Assembly (NCBI GenBank): GCA_016744335.1
Contig: JADGEO010000036.1
Location: forward strand, 1-37,644
Direction of reading: 5' to 3'
Source: Anaerolineales bacterium
Lineage (GTDB): Bacteria > Chloroflexota > Anaerolineae > Anaerolineales > Villigracilaceae
DNA: 37,644 bases
A program made the position numbers and the translations under genes. Shown piece after piece: positions 12,371-20,870 of the stretch. The notes below the pieces were generated by a model. That model worked only from the letters and a program-made list of their open reading frames with translations. It did not search any database and was not told where the DNA came from. The first letter of the stretch is position 1. Each line of letters begins with the position of its first letter.

Positions 12371-13234
12371 CTAAGGCGTCCACTGAAAAAGGATGAGCGC
12401 AAAAAGATAAGGCTCGCCCTCAACATACTCTATGCCCACCAGCCAAGAACGCCAATCCATATTGGCATATTCTTCTGTGCCAGGCTTGAAAACCTGATAA
12501 TAATTGATATTGGTATATTCGTAGGGCCACGGCTCAGGCGCAAAGGTCGCGGCTGTGCCAGGGTCGTTGCAATATAGCACATAATTTGCGCTAAAAACTT
12601 CTTTTAACATTGGCAAGGGGATTTCGCTAAAGGTGCCAATTTTCTCATCGCCACTGCCTGGCTCATGCCCCCAATTAAGGGTATATTCGCTAGAAAATGC
12701 CCACTCAGCCTCCTCTCTTGTATAATTTGCGAGCGTGCCGTAGCGATAATAACGAAGATCGAGACCATGCGCAGGGCTAACCAATGAAGCAAAAAGAGCC
12801 TCATCATCACTTTCTAGGGCGAATTTTAGGTTATCTAGCAATAATTGGACGCGTGAATCCAAGCAAAAGTCTGCGGGGGGGACGTATTCCGTAAGGTAGT
12901 GCGCGTGTACCCAACTTGCCTCCGTTGTGGATGCTTGAACCTCAGCCCAAAGCACCTCAGTCTCACTCTCCTCCTGACCCGTGCGCGGGATTTGAATCGC
13001 CGTAGCGGGGAGGGTCTCTACGACTGCGCTTTCCTCATTAGGCTCAAGGTGAGCGTTAAGAAATTGCCCCTCGCTCACCAAAATCACTGCCATATTATTG
13101 GAACTTATTTGTGTGGGGACAGGTGTCGCAGGTGCTAAGGTAGGTGTAGGCGTGGGGTCTTCTTTGCCTATAGCCGAACATCCTATTGACAACCATGTAA
13201 AAAAGAAAAGAAAGAGATAGCGAAATTCAGTCAT
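12371..13234 (-). CDS. Secreted lipoprotein, SH3-like N-terminal domain
   Basis: 287 residues with signal peptide and lipobox LSIGC (Cys19), then a short Thr/Pro spacer. Residues ~45-125 resemble a divergent SH3b domain (GQFLNAHLEPNEESAVVETLPA...WAEVQ...ASWVHAHYLTEYV). The C-terminal ~160 residues (FCLDSRVQLLLDNLKFALESDDEALFASLVSP...) match no family I recognise but look like an NTF2-like or similar surface domain. It is convergent with the preceding lipoprotein gene, with a 13-base gap. Function unknown. Confidence 0.75.
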   Translation of the reverse strand: MTEFRYLFLFFFTWLSIGCSAIGKEDPTPTPTLAPATPVPTQISSNNMAVILVSEGQFLNAHLEPNEESAVVETLPATAIQIPRTGQEESETEVLWAEVQASTTEASWVHAHYLTEYVPPADFCLDSRVQLLLDNLKFALESDDEALFASLVSPAHGLDLRYYRYGTLANYTREEAEWAFSSEYTLNWGHEPGSGDEKIGTFSEIPLPMLKEVFSANYVLYCNDPGTAATFAPEPWPYEYTNINYYQVFKPGTEEYANMDWRSWLVGIEYVEGEPYLFALILFQWTP

Positions 13235-13350
13235 TTTATGCTCCGTTTGAAATAGCTTTGACTATAGAATATTTTAACATATTTTTTGTCGGGGTAAATC
13301 TGTGAAATCTGATGAGCATTCTATTCGGGACGGTGAGAAAGATGGGAACA

Positions 13351-13359
13351 TGCTATAAT
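13351..13359 (+). promoter_or_regulatory. Extended -10 promoter ahead of the glycan gene block
   Basis: TGCTATAAT (TATAAT at 13354-13359). No good -35. It would drive the possible small ORF at 13380 and/or the glycosyltransferase at 13539. Confidence 0.5.
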
Positions 13360-13379
13360 TTTTTTAGTTGAAAGTAGGA

Positions 13380-13493
13380 GTGACGAATAATAATTTAAAT
13401 TTAGATATGTGGTTTGAAATCCTTTGTTTTTTTAAAGCACCAAAGCCTGAAGAATTTAGCCTCCAATTCACCTCTTTGTTAGAAGGATTCTAA
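13380..13493 (+). CDS. Possible 37-residue ORF, unknown
   Basis: GTG start just after the 13351-13359 promoter, ending at TAA 13491-13493. The translation (ends ...FTSLLEGF) is not recognised. The start context is poor and the composition gives no clear coding signal. It is the only ORF in the 300-base gap 13235-13538, which otherwise appears AT-rich and empty. Confidence 0.2.
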   Translation: MTNNNLNLDMWFEILCFFKAPKPEEFSLQFTSLLEGF

Positions 13494-13538
13494 GTTCGTA
13501 CAATAATACGATATGACTTTATAGGATTTAACAGATTT

Positions 13539-15542
13539 ATGGACGCTAAAGAAAAAAAAACGCTTCTACTTGGCTTTGGTGGCATTCTTTGGATTCTATC
13601 CATATTATTGGGTTACGCGTATACCCATAAGCCATTTTCTCCAGAGCAAATTTTCGGACTCTTGCGCGTTCTTTGGCAAACTTTTATTGGTATTGGTATC
13701 GCATCGCTCATGGGCGCATTGGGAGCAAAACTTTTTCCCATAATTCGAGAAGAGTTTTCTCCACTGGTTGCTCTTGCCATTCACACAGCTTTAGGATTGG
13801 GGGTTTTGGGATTATTTATTTTCCTACTTGGCGTGAGCGTTGGGTTTTCCACACTAATTTTCAGTATTTTGTTTTTAGTATTAGCCTTTTTTTTGCGAAA
13901 AGAAATCTTTGCATGGTGGAAATCATGGTATGCCCTTAGCTCTATTTTAGAAAAAAGTACTGCATTTGAACAAACGCTTGCTTTTGGCGTTTTTTTCATT
14001 CTTTTTACCAGTTTTGCCAAATCACTCGCGCCACCACTGGCATTTGATAGCCTCGTTTATCACCTCACCTTAGCTAAAATTTACCTCCTCGAAGGAGGCA
14101 TTAGCTACACGCCCGACTTGATTTTTTGGGGAATGCCGCAACTTCAAGAAATGGGGCAAACTTTTTCAATGGCATTGGCGGGGGCAGAATCAGCTATCGT
14201 TTTTTCTTGGATGCTGGGCGTTCTTACCCTCACGGCTTTATTTGGCTATCTTAATGAAAAAAAATCATCCCGTGCCGCGTGGGTAGGCGTGGTGAGTTTG
14301 CTAACAGGATACTCACTCTCTGATTCGCTTTCATGGGGATATGTGGGCTGGGCAACGATACTCTATGGACTCAGTTTTTTTCTCCTTTTAGATTTATGGA
14401 GAACGCACCGAAAAGATAAGTTTTTGTGGATATCTGCCCTCCTGCTCGGCTTTGCGATGGGAATAAAGTACACGACCGTGATTTTAGCTATGGGTGCCAT
14501 CCCCATCATCTTCCTGACGCATGGCAAAAGCGCTGTTAAATCTGCCTTGCGTGATGTGCTGATATTTGGTGCGATTGCTTTTTTGGCTTTTTCCCCTTGG
14601 CTCATCAAAAACTTCTTAGCTACTGGAAACCCTTTTTATCCTCTTCTTTTTCCCTCTGGGGCAATGAACGTCTACCGTCTCGAACTTTATCAAGGGGATG
14701 CCGCGTGGGGCGATTGGCGTGATACTATTTTTCTTCCTTGGCGCGCTACAATTTGGGGAGTAAGTGGCAAAGCGGGTTATTCGGCAGGAATAGGTTCTTT
14801 ATTATTAGCCCTCAGCCCCTTTGCGTGGATTGGTTGGCGTAAACGTAGTGAGAAAGAGAAGCAGTTTTTACTCACAGCCTTTATACTTACCCTAACGGGT
14901 TTTATTATTTGGGCTTTAGCGGGGCGCACCTCGCGATTGCTCATTCAAACTCGGCTTTATTTGGCTTTTTTCCCCGCATGGGCAATTTTAGCAGGGGTGG
15001 GCTTTGATAATTTTTATCAAATTCGCACTTCGGAAATTCGTTTTGGGCGTATTGCATCAGCCTTAGTGATTTTAGCTTTTTCTTTTAATATTTTTTTTAC
15101 AGGAGTAAAATTTACTCAATTGGGTGTGTTAGAAACGCTGGTTGGCGCACAGACTCGCGTTCACTATTGCGAACAAGCCTTGGGCGCGTATGAAAGGGCA
15201 ATGTCTACTATCGCAGAATTGCCTACAGATACGCGCGTCCTCATGCTTTGGGAAACGCGCGGCTTTTCCTGCATCCTAAATTGTGAACCAGACGAAATAA
15301 TTGATCGCTGGTATGCCGATTTGCGCATCTATGGCTCAGGGGAAACTGTGCTAGAAAACTGGCGTGCGGCAGGGTATACACACTTGCTATTTTTTAAACG
15401 CGCGGCAGAATTTATTGAAGAAAACGACTCTGCTTATTCTCCTAAGGATTGGATGGCGTTAGAAAAACTTCTAAAAGAACTCCCTCTACTCGAAGATATA
15501 GACGATAGTTATCAGCTTTTTTCTTTGGAGCAATATGATTGA
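13539..15542 (+). CDS. GT-C type integral membrane glycosyltransferase (ArnT/PMT-like)
   Basis: 667 residues with about 13 hydrophobic segments and a short soluble C-terminal domain (from ~540). The segment APPLAFDSLVYHLTLAKIYL resembles the first-loop acidic motif of GT-C enzymes, where an Asp contacts the lipid-linked donor. Enzymes of this fold move sugars from polyprenyl-phosphate donors to glycans, lipids or proteins outside the membrane. Donor and acceptor are unknown. It overlaps the downstream LAB_N gene by 8 bases, so it leads a small operon with that gene, a methyltransferase and a GT2. Confidence 0.75.
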   Translation: MDAKEKKTLLLGFGGILWILSILLGYAYTHKPFSPEQIFGLLRVLWQTFIGIGIASLMGALGAKLFPIIREEFSPLVALAIHTALGLGVLGLFIFLLGVSVGFSTLIFSILFLVLAFFLRKEIFAWWKSWYALSSILEKSTAFEQTLAFGVFFILFTSFAKSLAPPLAFDSLVYHLTLAKIYLLEGGISYTPDLIFWGMPQLQEMGQTFSMALAGAESAIVFSWMLGVLTLTALFGYLNEKKSSRAAWVGVVSLLTGYSLSDSLSWGYVGWATILYGLSFFLLLDLWRTHRKDKFLWISALLLGFAMGIKYTTVILAMGAIPIIFLTHGKSAVKSALRDVLIFGAIAFLAFSPWLIKNFLATGNPFYPLLFPSGAMNVYRLELYQGDAAWGDWRDTIFLPWRATIWGVSGKAGYSAGIGSLLLALSPFAWIGWRKRSEKEKQFLLTAFILTLTGFIIWALAGRTSRLLIQTRLYLAFFPAWAILAGVGFDNFYQIRTSEIRFGRIASALVILAFSFNIFFTGVKFTQLGVLETLVGAQTRVHYCEQALGAYERAMSTIAELPTDTRVLMLWETRGFSCILNCEPDEIIDRWYADLRIYGSGETVLENWRAAGYTHLLFFKRAAEFIEENDSAYSPKDWMALEKLLKELPLLEDIDDSYQLFSLEQYD

Positions 15543-15837
15543 AAAGTTTATCAATTATTTCAATCTCGATTTTTGGGTATTTTGGGGGCTTGCCGCACAA
15601 GGCTTTTTCTTTTTGCGTTTAATTATTCAGTGGTTGCGTTCAGAAAAAGAGAAGAAAACGGTTGTGCCTCTAAGTTTTTGGTGGTTGGGCATTATCGGGG
15701 CAATAATGATTTTGATTTACGCAATAGTAAGGAGAGACCTTGTTTTTATTTTGACCGCTGTCTTGCAATTAATTATTTATTCTCGAAATTATAAGATAGC
15801 CCTTGATGCTAAAGGCAAAAATGATGAAGAAAAATGA
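15535..15837 (+). CDS. Stand-alone LAB_N domain membrane protein
   Basis: 100 residues with three hydrophobic helices and the pattern of the lipid-A-disaccharide-synthase N-terminal (LAB_N) family: FWVFWGLAAQGFFFLRLIIQWL, SEK, VVPLSFWWLGIIGAIMILIYAI, RRDLVFILTAVLQLIIY. In other bacteria this domain appears fused to LpxB or alone beside polyprenyl-linked glycosyltransferases. Its start lies inside the previous gene (8-base overlap; GGAG upstream), implying coupled expression. Exact role unknown; here it likely supports lipid-linked sugar transfer by the neighbouring GT2 and GT-C proteins. Confidence 0.85.
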   Translation: MIEKFINYFNLDFWVFWGLAAQGFFFLRLIIQWLRSEKEKKTVVPLSFWWLGIIGAIMILIYAIVRRDLVFILTAVLQLIIYSRNYKIALDAKGKNDEEK

Positions 15838-16468
15838 AGAAGTTGCGCCACATATTTACGGAAATTATGAAGATAAATATAAGGCTGAAAACCCTATAGC
15901 AAAATTTATGATGGGTAATTTTATTGAAAACTTCAAAAAAAATCTACTATCTCTTGAAAAGGAAAAAATAGATTCTATTTGCGAAGTAGGCTGTGCGGAG
16001 GGGGAATTATTGAAAATCACGAATAGCATGTACTCAAGCACTTCTCTTTATGCCTCTGATATTTCTGAAGAAGAAATTCAAAAAGCAAAGGAAAACTGTA
16101 ATTCTTTTTCTGTTGAATTTTCTGTTCAAAATGCCGAAAATTTAACAGAATATGAAAGTGCTAGTTTTGATCTTCTTCTTTGTTGTGAAGTCTTAGAGCA
16201 TTTAGAAAACCCTGAAAAAGGATTGAGAGAACTATGCCGAATTAGTAAAAAATACATTCTTCTTTCTGTGCCTAATGAGCCAATTTGGCGGTTTTTGAAT
16301 ATGGCACGTGGAAAATATCTTAAAGATTTCGGAAACACTCCCGGGCATATTAATCATTGGTCTATATGGAAGTTTTCAAAATTTTTGGCTACTGCTTCTG
16401 ATTATTCGATAATAAGACGTAGCTACCCTTTGCCATGGCAGATGGTGCTTTTAGAAAAACAGACTTAA
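15824..16468 (+). CDS. Class I SAM-dependent methyltransferase
   Basis: About 214 residues from the ATG at 15824 (AAAGG 9 bases upstream); ATGs at 15803 and 15821 are possible. Motif I is ICEVGCAEGELL, the acidic residue after beta 2 is in YASDISEEEI, and motif IV is SFDLLLCCEVLEHLENPEKGL, together giving a Methyltransf_11/UbiG-like fold. Substrate unknown; position between LAB_N and a GT2 suggests a sugar or lipid-linked intermediate. It overlaps the end of the LAB_N gene by 14 bases. Confidence 0.85.
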   Translation: MKKNEEVAPHIYGNYEDKYKAENPIAKFMMGNFIENFKKNLLSLEKEKIDSICEVGCAEGELLKITNSMYSSTSLYASDISEEEIQKAKENCNSFSVEFSVQNAENLTEYESASFDLLLCCEVLEHLENPEKGLRELCRISKKYILLSVPNEPIWRFLNMARGKYLKDFGNTPGHINHWSIWKFSKFLATASDYSIIRRSYPLPWQMVLLEKQT

Positions 16469-16486
16469 GAAAGAAACGGGAAAATT

Positions 16487-17515
16487 ATGAAAGTGATTAT
16501 TCAAATTCCGTGTTTTAATGAAGAAAAAAGTTTGCCCATTACCCTCAAAGAACTCCCACGCCAATTAGAGGGGGTAGACGAGGTGGAGTGGCTCATTATC
16601 AACGATGGAAGCCAAGATAGAACAATCGAAGTAGCCATAGAAAATGACGTAGATTATGTGATTTCACATATTAATAATTTGGGTTTAGCTCAAGCCTTCC
16701 TTTCAGGAATGACTGCTTGCATCCATTTTGGGGCAGATATTATCGTTAACACAGATGCCGATAATCAGTATTGTGCAAAAGATATTCAAAAACTTATTGA
16801 CCCAATTATTAATGCTAAAGCTGAATACGTTATTGGCACACGCCCCGTAAAAGATACTGAACATTGGTCACCCATCAAGAAAAAATTGCAATTATTAGGG
16901 AGTTGGGTTGTTCGAAAAGCATCGCAGTCAAATGTGGCAGATGCGCCCAGTGGTTTTCGAGCCATTACGCGTTCCTCAGCAATGCGGCTTCATGTTTTTA
17001 ATCGCTATACTTATACAATAGAAACCATTATTCAGGCAGGGCATCTTAAAATTCCAATTCTTAATGTCCCCATTCGTACAAATAAAGAAATGCGCCCGTC
17101 GCGGCTTATTTCAGGCATTCCGAGTTATCTTAAACGTTCTTTTTCAACCATTTTTCGTAGCTTTATGACCTACGACCCAATGCGTTTTTTTCTCATCCCA
17201 GCTGTTGCTCTTTTAGGGATCACAATTGTTTTGGGCATTCGCTATTTATATTTCTTTTCTATTGGAGAAGGTATAGGGCACGTACAATCTTTAATTTTAG
17301 CTCTCGCCATTTTTGTTTTTAGTACAGCTCTTTTTATTGTTGGTTTTTTGGCAGACCTTATTGCTGTAAACAGACAAATCTTGGAGGGCGTGGATTATAG
17401 GTTAAGGAAATTAGAATCAAATCAGGTCGAGAAATCTTCCGAGTATCCTGCTGTTTTTAATCGAGCCTATCTTGTTTATTTTCGTGATGGGATGAAAAGC
17501 CCGCATCCTTCTTGA
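16487..17515 (+). CDS. GT2 glycosyltransferase, polyprenyl-phosphate-sugar synthase type
   Basis: 342 residues. The soluble GT-A domain (1-~230) has IIQIPCFNEEKSLPITL, LIINDGSQDRT, NNLGLAQAFLSGM and the metal-binding NTDADNQY block. Two C-terminal hydrophobic helices (FFLIPAVALLGITIVLGIRYLYF and the segment near ILALAIFVFSTALFIVGFLADL) anchor it, as in DPM1/GtrB-like enzymes. These make the polyprenyl-phosphate-linked sugar donors used by GT-C enzymes, which matches the neighbours. The gene follows the methyltransferase by 18 bases and its 3' end is convergent with the GT87 gene. Confidence 0.85.
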   Translation: MKVIIQIPCFNEEKSLPITLKELPRQLEGVDEVEWLIINDGSQDRTIEVAIENDVDYVISHINNLGLAQAFLSGMTACIHFGADIIVNTDADNQYCAKDIQKLIDPIINAKAEYVIGTRPVKDTEHWSPIKKKLQLLGSWVVRKASQSNVADAPSGFRAITRSSAMRLHVFNRYTYTIETIIQAGHLKIPILNVPIRTNKEMRPSRLISGIPSYLKRSFSTIFRSFMTYDPMRFFLIPAVALLGITIVLGIRYLYFFSIGEGIGHVQSLILALAIFVFSTALFIVGFLADLIAVNRQILEGVDYRLRKLESNQVEKSSEYPAVFNRAYLVYFRDGMKSPHPS

Positions 17516-17601
17516 CCTTAGCTTGTGTGCGCCAACCAAGAGCGTTTAACAAAGTGACACTCACGCCGAGCATCAGCTGGAGTGCGGCACCCCAGTCAAA
17601 A

Positions 17602-18819
17602 TCACGTTTGGAGCGGCGCGGAGCGTCCCATAAAAAGGTATAAGGTGAGCAAAAGAATCGGTAAGGGATAAAAATCTACAAAATAAATCAGGTTTCCGCC
17701 AAGAACCCAATTTCTTCCCGCATAAAAAAAGAGCCAGCTTAGGAAAATCCATAACCATAAAAAGGCACTTAGCAAAGCATCTTTTTTATTAAGTTTTTCA
17801 TTGGCGTACTGAAGTAATAAAATAACAGCGGGTACCATGGCAATATAATTGCTTTTTGCTGAGGTAATTCCTGTAAATGGCATAATTACAAAGGTGAAGC
17901 TAGATGCCCAAAATAAAGCCGAAAAGCCTTTGCTAGATGTTGGCGCCCAAATTTTATAGAGGGCAAAAATACTGAAAATTGTTAGCCCCGAAGCAATGAC
18001 GTTTGCGTAGGGTGTGGGCATCCAATAGCTTAGGATGGCGCGGGGTGTGCTGGGGCTGGCAACGCCGGTATAGGTGGTAACATCCTTGAAAAACTCGGTA
18101 AGCCAACTGGGTTGCAAAATAAAAGAAGTGCCAAGTAAAATTGATAAAGTGATTAGAGATGATGAGATGATTTCCCAGCGTTTTTTGAAAAATGCCCAAA
18201 GCCAAATTAATATAAAAAATAAAATTACTAATTGTGGTTTAATAGTAGAAAGTGCTAAGAAGACCCCTGCCCAGCGATCTGATTTTTTCTTTATAAAGAA
18301 AAGTGATAGCACCGCAAAAAGAGCGGCAAGGCTTGAGGGATTTCCATCAACTAAGGCTTGCAAGAACTCGGCACTAAAAAGTGAGAAGAAAATTAGTGCT
18401 ATTAAAATAGATTTTGTTGGTTTATACCCAGATATTCTTAAGCTGATAAGAATAATTGCAATATGGGCAAGTTCCATTAACGTCATCCATGCCGCGCGGG
18501 CTAATAAGAAATTTTCAGTAAAAGCAAATGGAAGAAATACCGCCATTGTATAATAGGGGTAGGCAAAAATCCCTGGGGTTTCATCTTCTTGATGAGCGTG
18601 CCCGTGATGTACCAACTCTACCTGATATTCGACCTTATCACTGTAGGGATTTTCGTACCCTTCAAAAAAAACTAAGCGGGTGGGGAGCCATCTGTACAAA
18701 AAATCTGTTCCGCCGGGTTGATTTTTTGCAAAGGTGTAGTTCGCGAAGAATAAAAGCGCTATAAGTGCCATAATTAGTAGGGCAAGGATTATATAATTTT
18801 GCTTTTTATTTTCGCTCAT
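17602..18819 (-). CDS. GT87-like membrane mannosyltransferase, C-terminus possibly frameshifted
   Basis: 405 residues, about 11 hydrophobic segments. The N-terminal loop GGTDFLYRWLPTRLVFFEGYENPYSD is the DF..Y..A-type motif of GT87/DUF2029 enzymes (PimE-like), and SALFWASSFTFVIMPFTGITSAKSNY is a late TM block. It uses a polyprenyl-phosphate donor by family. The listed frame ends oddly in GRSAPLQT. One base shift at the A5 run 17632-17636 opens a frame reading ...DAPRRSKRDFDWGAAL... with another helix, overlapping the 3' end of the convergent GT2. See findings. Confidence 0.75.
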   Translation of the reverse strand: MSENKKQNYIILALLIMALIALLFFANYTFAKNQPGGTDFLYRWLPTRLVFFEGYENPYSDKVEYQVELVHHGHAHQEDETPGIFAYPYYTMAVFLPFAFTENFLLARAAWMTLMELAHIAIILISLRISGYKPTKSILIALIFFSLFSAEFLQALVDGNPSSLAALFAVLSLFFIKKKSDRWAGVFLALSTIKPQLVILFFILIWLWAFFKKRWEIISSSLITLSILLGTSFILQPSWLTEFFKDVTTYTGVASPSTPRAILSYWMPTPYANVIASGLTIFSIFALYKIWAPTSSKGFSALFWASSFTFVIMPFTGITSAKSNYIAMVPAVILLLQYANEKLNKKDALLSAFLWLWIFLSWLFFYAGRNWVLGGNLIYFVDFYPLPILLLTLYLFMGRSAPLQT

Positions 18820-18855
18820 AATTTTTACTCTCCGTTAGATATTTGAGTTTTGAAA

Positions 18856-18883
18856 ATTATACTAACACATCTACAGGTGTTAG
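18856..18883. promoter_or_regulatory. Divergent promoter region with a 7-bp-arm palindrome
   Basis: A minus-strand -10 box (TATAAT, plus positions 18856-18861) for the GT87 gene abuts the palindrome CTAACAC (18862-18868) / GTGTTAG (18877-18883). The palindrome would cover the spacer or -35, as an operator would. Spacing suits regulation of both divergent genes; no regulator is evident nearby. Confidence 0.35.
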
Positions 18884-18928
18884 CAACTGCGAAAAAATGA
18901 TATAGCAATGTAAGAACTGGAAAAATAA

Positions 18929-20419
18929 ATGAAAGAACAATTTGAGCGTTTTTTATTAAGCCCTGCATATCCACTTCTGTTTAGTGTTTATCCGATACTA
19001 ACTTTATTTGCCGCGAATATTTACCAAATTAGTTATATTGTTTTTTTTAGACCTTTCTTGGTATCTTTTCTCGTGGGGATATTGCTTCTCGGCATAATGA
19101 AACTTCTTTTTAGCGAGTGGCATAAAGCCGCCTTTTTTGCCACCATGGGGATTTTATTTCTAGCAACTTATGGGCATGTTGAAAATTTTCTTGTCAACAA
19201 AGAAGTACAAAATGCCACAGCTTATATTTTAATAGCTTGGCTAATTTTCATTCTTTTTTTTGTGCTTTTGAACAAAAAATATAAAGATAAATTCAATTAT
19301 GTCAGCCTTGCGCCTGCTATGAATTTAATGGCTGTTATTTTGCTCATTTTCCCTATAGGGAAAATAATCCAATACACTATAGCTCAAAACACCGCCTCAT
19401 CTATCCAAGAGAAAGATTATGAAAACTTAGACATGTCTTCGATAGAATCACCGCCCGATATTTATTATATTATTTTAGATGGTTATGGACGTTCTGATGT
19501 TTTGAAAGAAATGTACGATTTTGATAACAGTGAATTTGTTGGAGCTTTAGAAGAGATAGGCTTTTACGTTGCCGATTGTAGCCAGAGTAATTACCCTAAA
19601 ACAGTTTTATCTCTGACTTCTACTTTGAATTTAAATTATATTCCTGATTTGAATCAAAAATTTACACCTGACGAAATCGAGCTTTTATATCTTTTCGAGC
19701 TGTTAGAAAATAACGCACTAAGCAATATCTTAGATGCGGCTGGTTATACAATCGTTTCTTTTGCTAGCGGATTTCCTTGGGCAGAGATGAAAAGCTCAGA
19801 TATTTATATTTCACCTGAAGCAGGTCCTATTAATGAATTTGAAATTATATATCTACAAACAACCTTTGCACGTTTTTTTGATGATTTAGGACTTGTTGAT
19901 TTCGAAGACCTGTCGGCGGAACGTTTTAGAGAACGCACTCGTTTAGTTTTCAACAGTTTTGAAGAGATTTCAAAAATATCGGAGCCAACATTCACTTTTG
20001 TCCATCTCATAGCCCCCCATGCTCCTTTTGGTTTTGATGCTGAGGGAAACGCGATAAGCCCTAAAAATGTGAATAGTGAAGAGGGCTATGTTAACCAAGC
20101 GACCTATGCGGGCGATGAAATTCTAAAAAATGTGCAGGTAATTATAAAAAATTCTAAAAGACCGCCTATCATCATCGTGCAAGGCGATCATGGACCCTGG
20201 ACGGCGCGCCCCGATTGGCACCTAGGTATTCTCAATGCGTATTATTTGCCAGGCAAAGAAGAACTTCTCTACCCAAAAATCACCCCTGTAAACACATTTC
20301 GCTTGGTGCTAAATGAATATTTTGGCGCGAATTACGATATGCTTCCAGACCAAAGTTTCGATGTGAAAATGCCCTATATGTATGATTTTACTTTTATTGA
20401 AAACACATGTGAAAAATAG
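18929..20419 (+). CDS. Membrane-anchored sulfatase/alkaline-phosphatase superfamily protein
   Basis: 496 residues. The first ~150 residues hold about five hydrophobic helices. The extracellular domain starts near PPDIYYIILDGYGRSDVLKE, with metal-site pattern D-G and the region YPKTVLSLTSTLN where a Ser/Thr nucleophile is expected, then HLIAPHAPFGFD and VQGDHGPW for the second half of the metal site. Layout resembles LtaS/sulfatase-like transferases that attach phospho- or sulfo-groups to envelope glycans. Exact substrate unknown. It is divergent from the GT87 gene and precedes a decayed glycosyltransferase. Confidence 0.8.
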   Translation: MKEQFERFLLSPAYPLLFSVYPILTLFAANIYQISYIVFFRPFLVSFLVGILLLGIMKLLFSEWHKAAFFATMGILFLATYGHVENFLVNKEVQNATAYILIAWLIFILFFVLLNKKYKDKFNYVSLAPAMNLMAVILLIFPIGKIIQYTIAQNTASSIQEKDYENLDMSSIESPPDIYYIILDGYGRSDVLKEMYDFDNSEFVGALEEIGFYVADCSQSNYPKTVLSLTSTLNLNYIPDLNQKFTPDEIELLYLFELLENNALSNILDAAGYTIVSFASGFPWAEMKSSDIYISPEAGPINEFEIIYLQTTFARFFDDLGLVDFEDLSAERFRERTRLVFNSFEEISKISEPTFTFVHLIAPHAPFGFDAEGNAISPKNVNSEEGYVNQATYAGDEILKNVQVIIKNSKRPPIIIVQGDHGPWTARPDWHLGILNAYYLPGKEELLYPKITPVNTFRLVLNEYFGANYDMLPDQSFDVKMPYMYDFTFIENTCEK

Positions 20420-20425
20420 TGTTAA

Positions 20426-20840
20426 GGTAAAATTACTTCTCTCTTCATTCTCCTGGCAATCAGTCTTCTTCTCGGCTTCCTCACCATTCACGACTATGGC
20501 GAAAGTTGGTATGAAGAGCATTTTGATCATTGGATTAAAGAATCTAAACCTCTCTCTAAATTTGGTAGATGGAGCAAAAAAATAACTCATGTTTTAAACG
20601 GATTGTTAGGGACTTACTCTATATGATGCAGTAGAATACGTTACTCAAAGAGTACCATCAGGAAGTGCCGTCTATGTATATGGAGCATCTGATGTTGTTG
20701 GTACCTATGCTTGCTCAGATTTAAATTTATATTTTATTATGAGACCTTGTCCGATTCCCTCTGAGAACTCCTATGCCATTGTCCTTGTTAGAGAGAATTC
20801 TATGGAAACGATTTGCCAATATCTCTCTTATTATTGTTAG
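20426..20840 (+). pseudogene. Remnant of a GT39-like membrane glycosyltransferase
   Basis: Two homologous-looking pieces in different frames. Piece 1 (to TGA 20624-20626) reads KITSLFILLAISLLLGFLTI followed by HDYGESWYEEHFDHWIKES, like the N-terminus of GT-C enzymes that begin with a helix and a DYGESWDE motif. It has no start codon; ATT stands where AAGG-TAAA would place an ATG. Piece 2 (frame from 20610 to TAG 20838-20840) reads LYDAVEYVTQRVPSGSAVYV and ...SYAIVLVREN, like the C-terminal soluble domain. The middle helices are deleted. Neither piece is likely functional. Confidence 0.7.
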
Positions 20841-20870
20841 GAAAATCATATCTGAAAAACTAAATAAAAA

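Noticed and set aside
20382..20585. 67-codon ORF after the sulfatase gene
   Set aside because: It is the wrong frame over the decayed glycosyltransferase; the homologous-looking peptide is in another frame.
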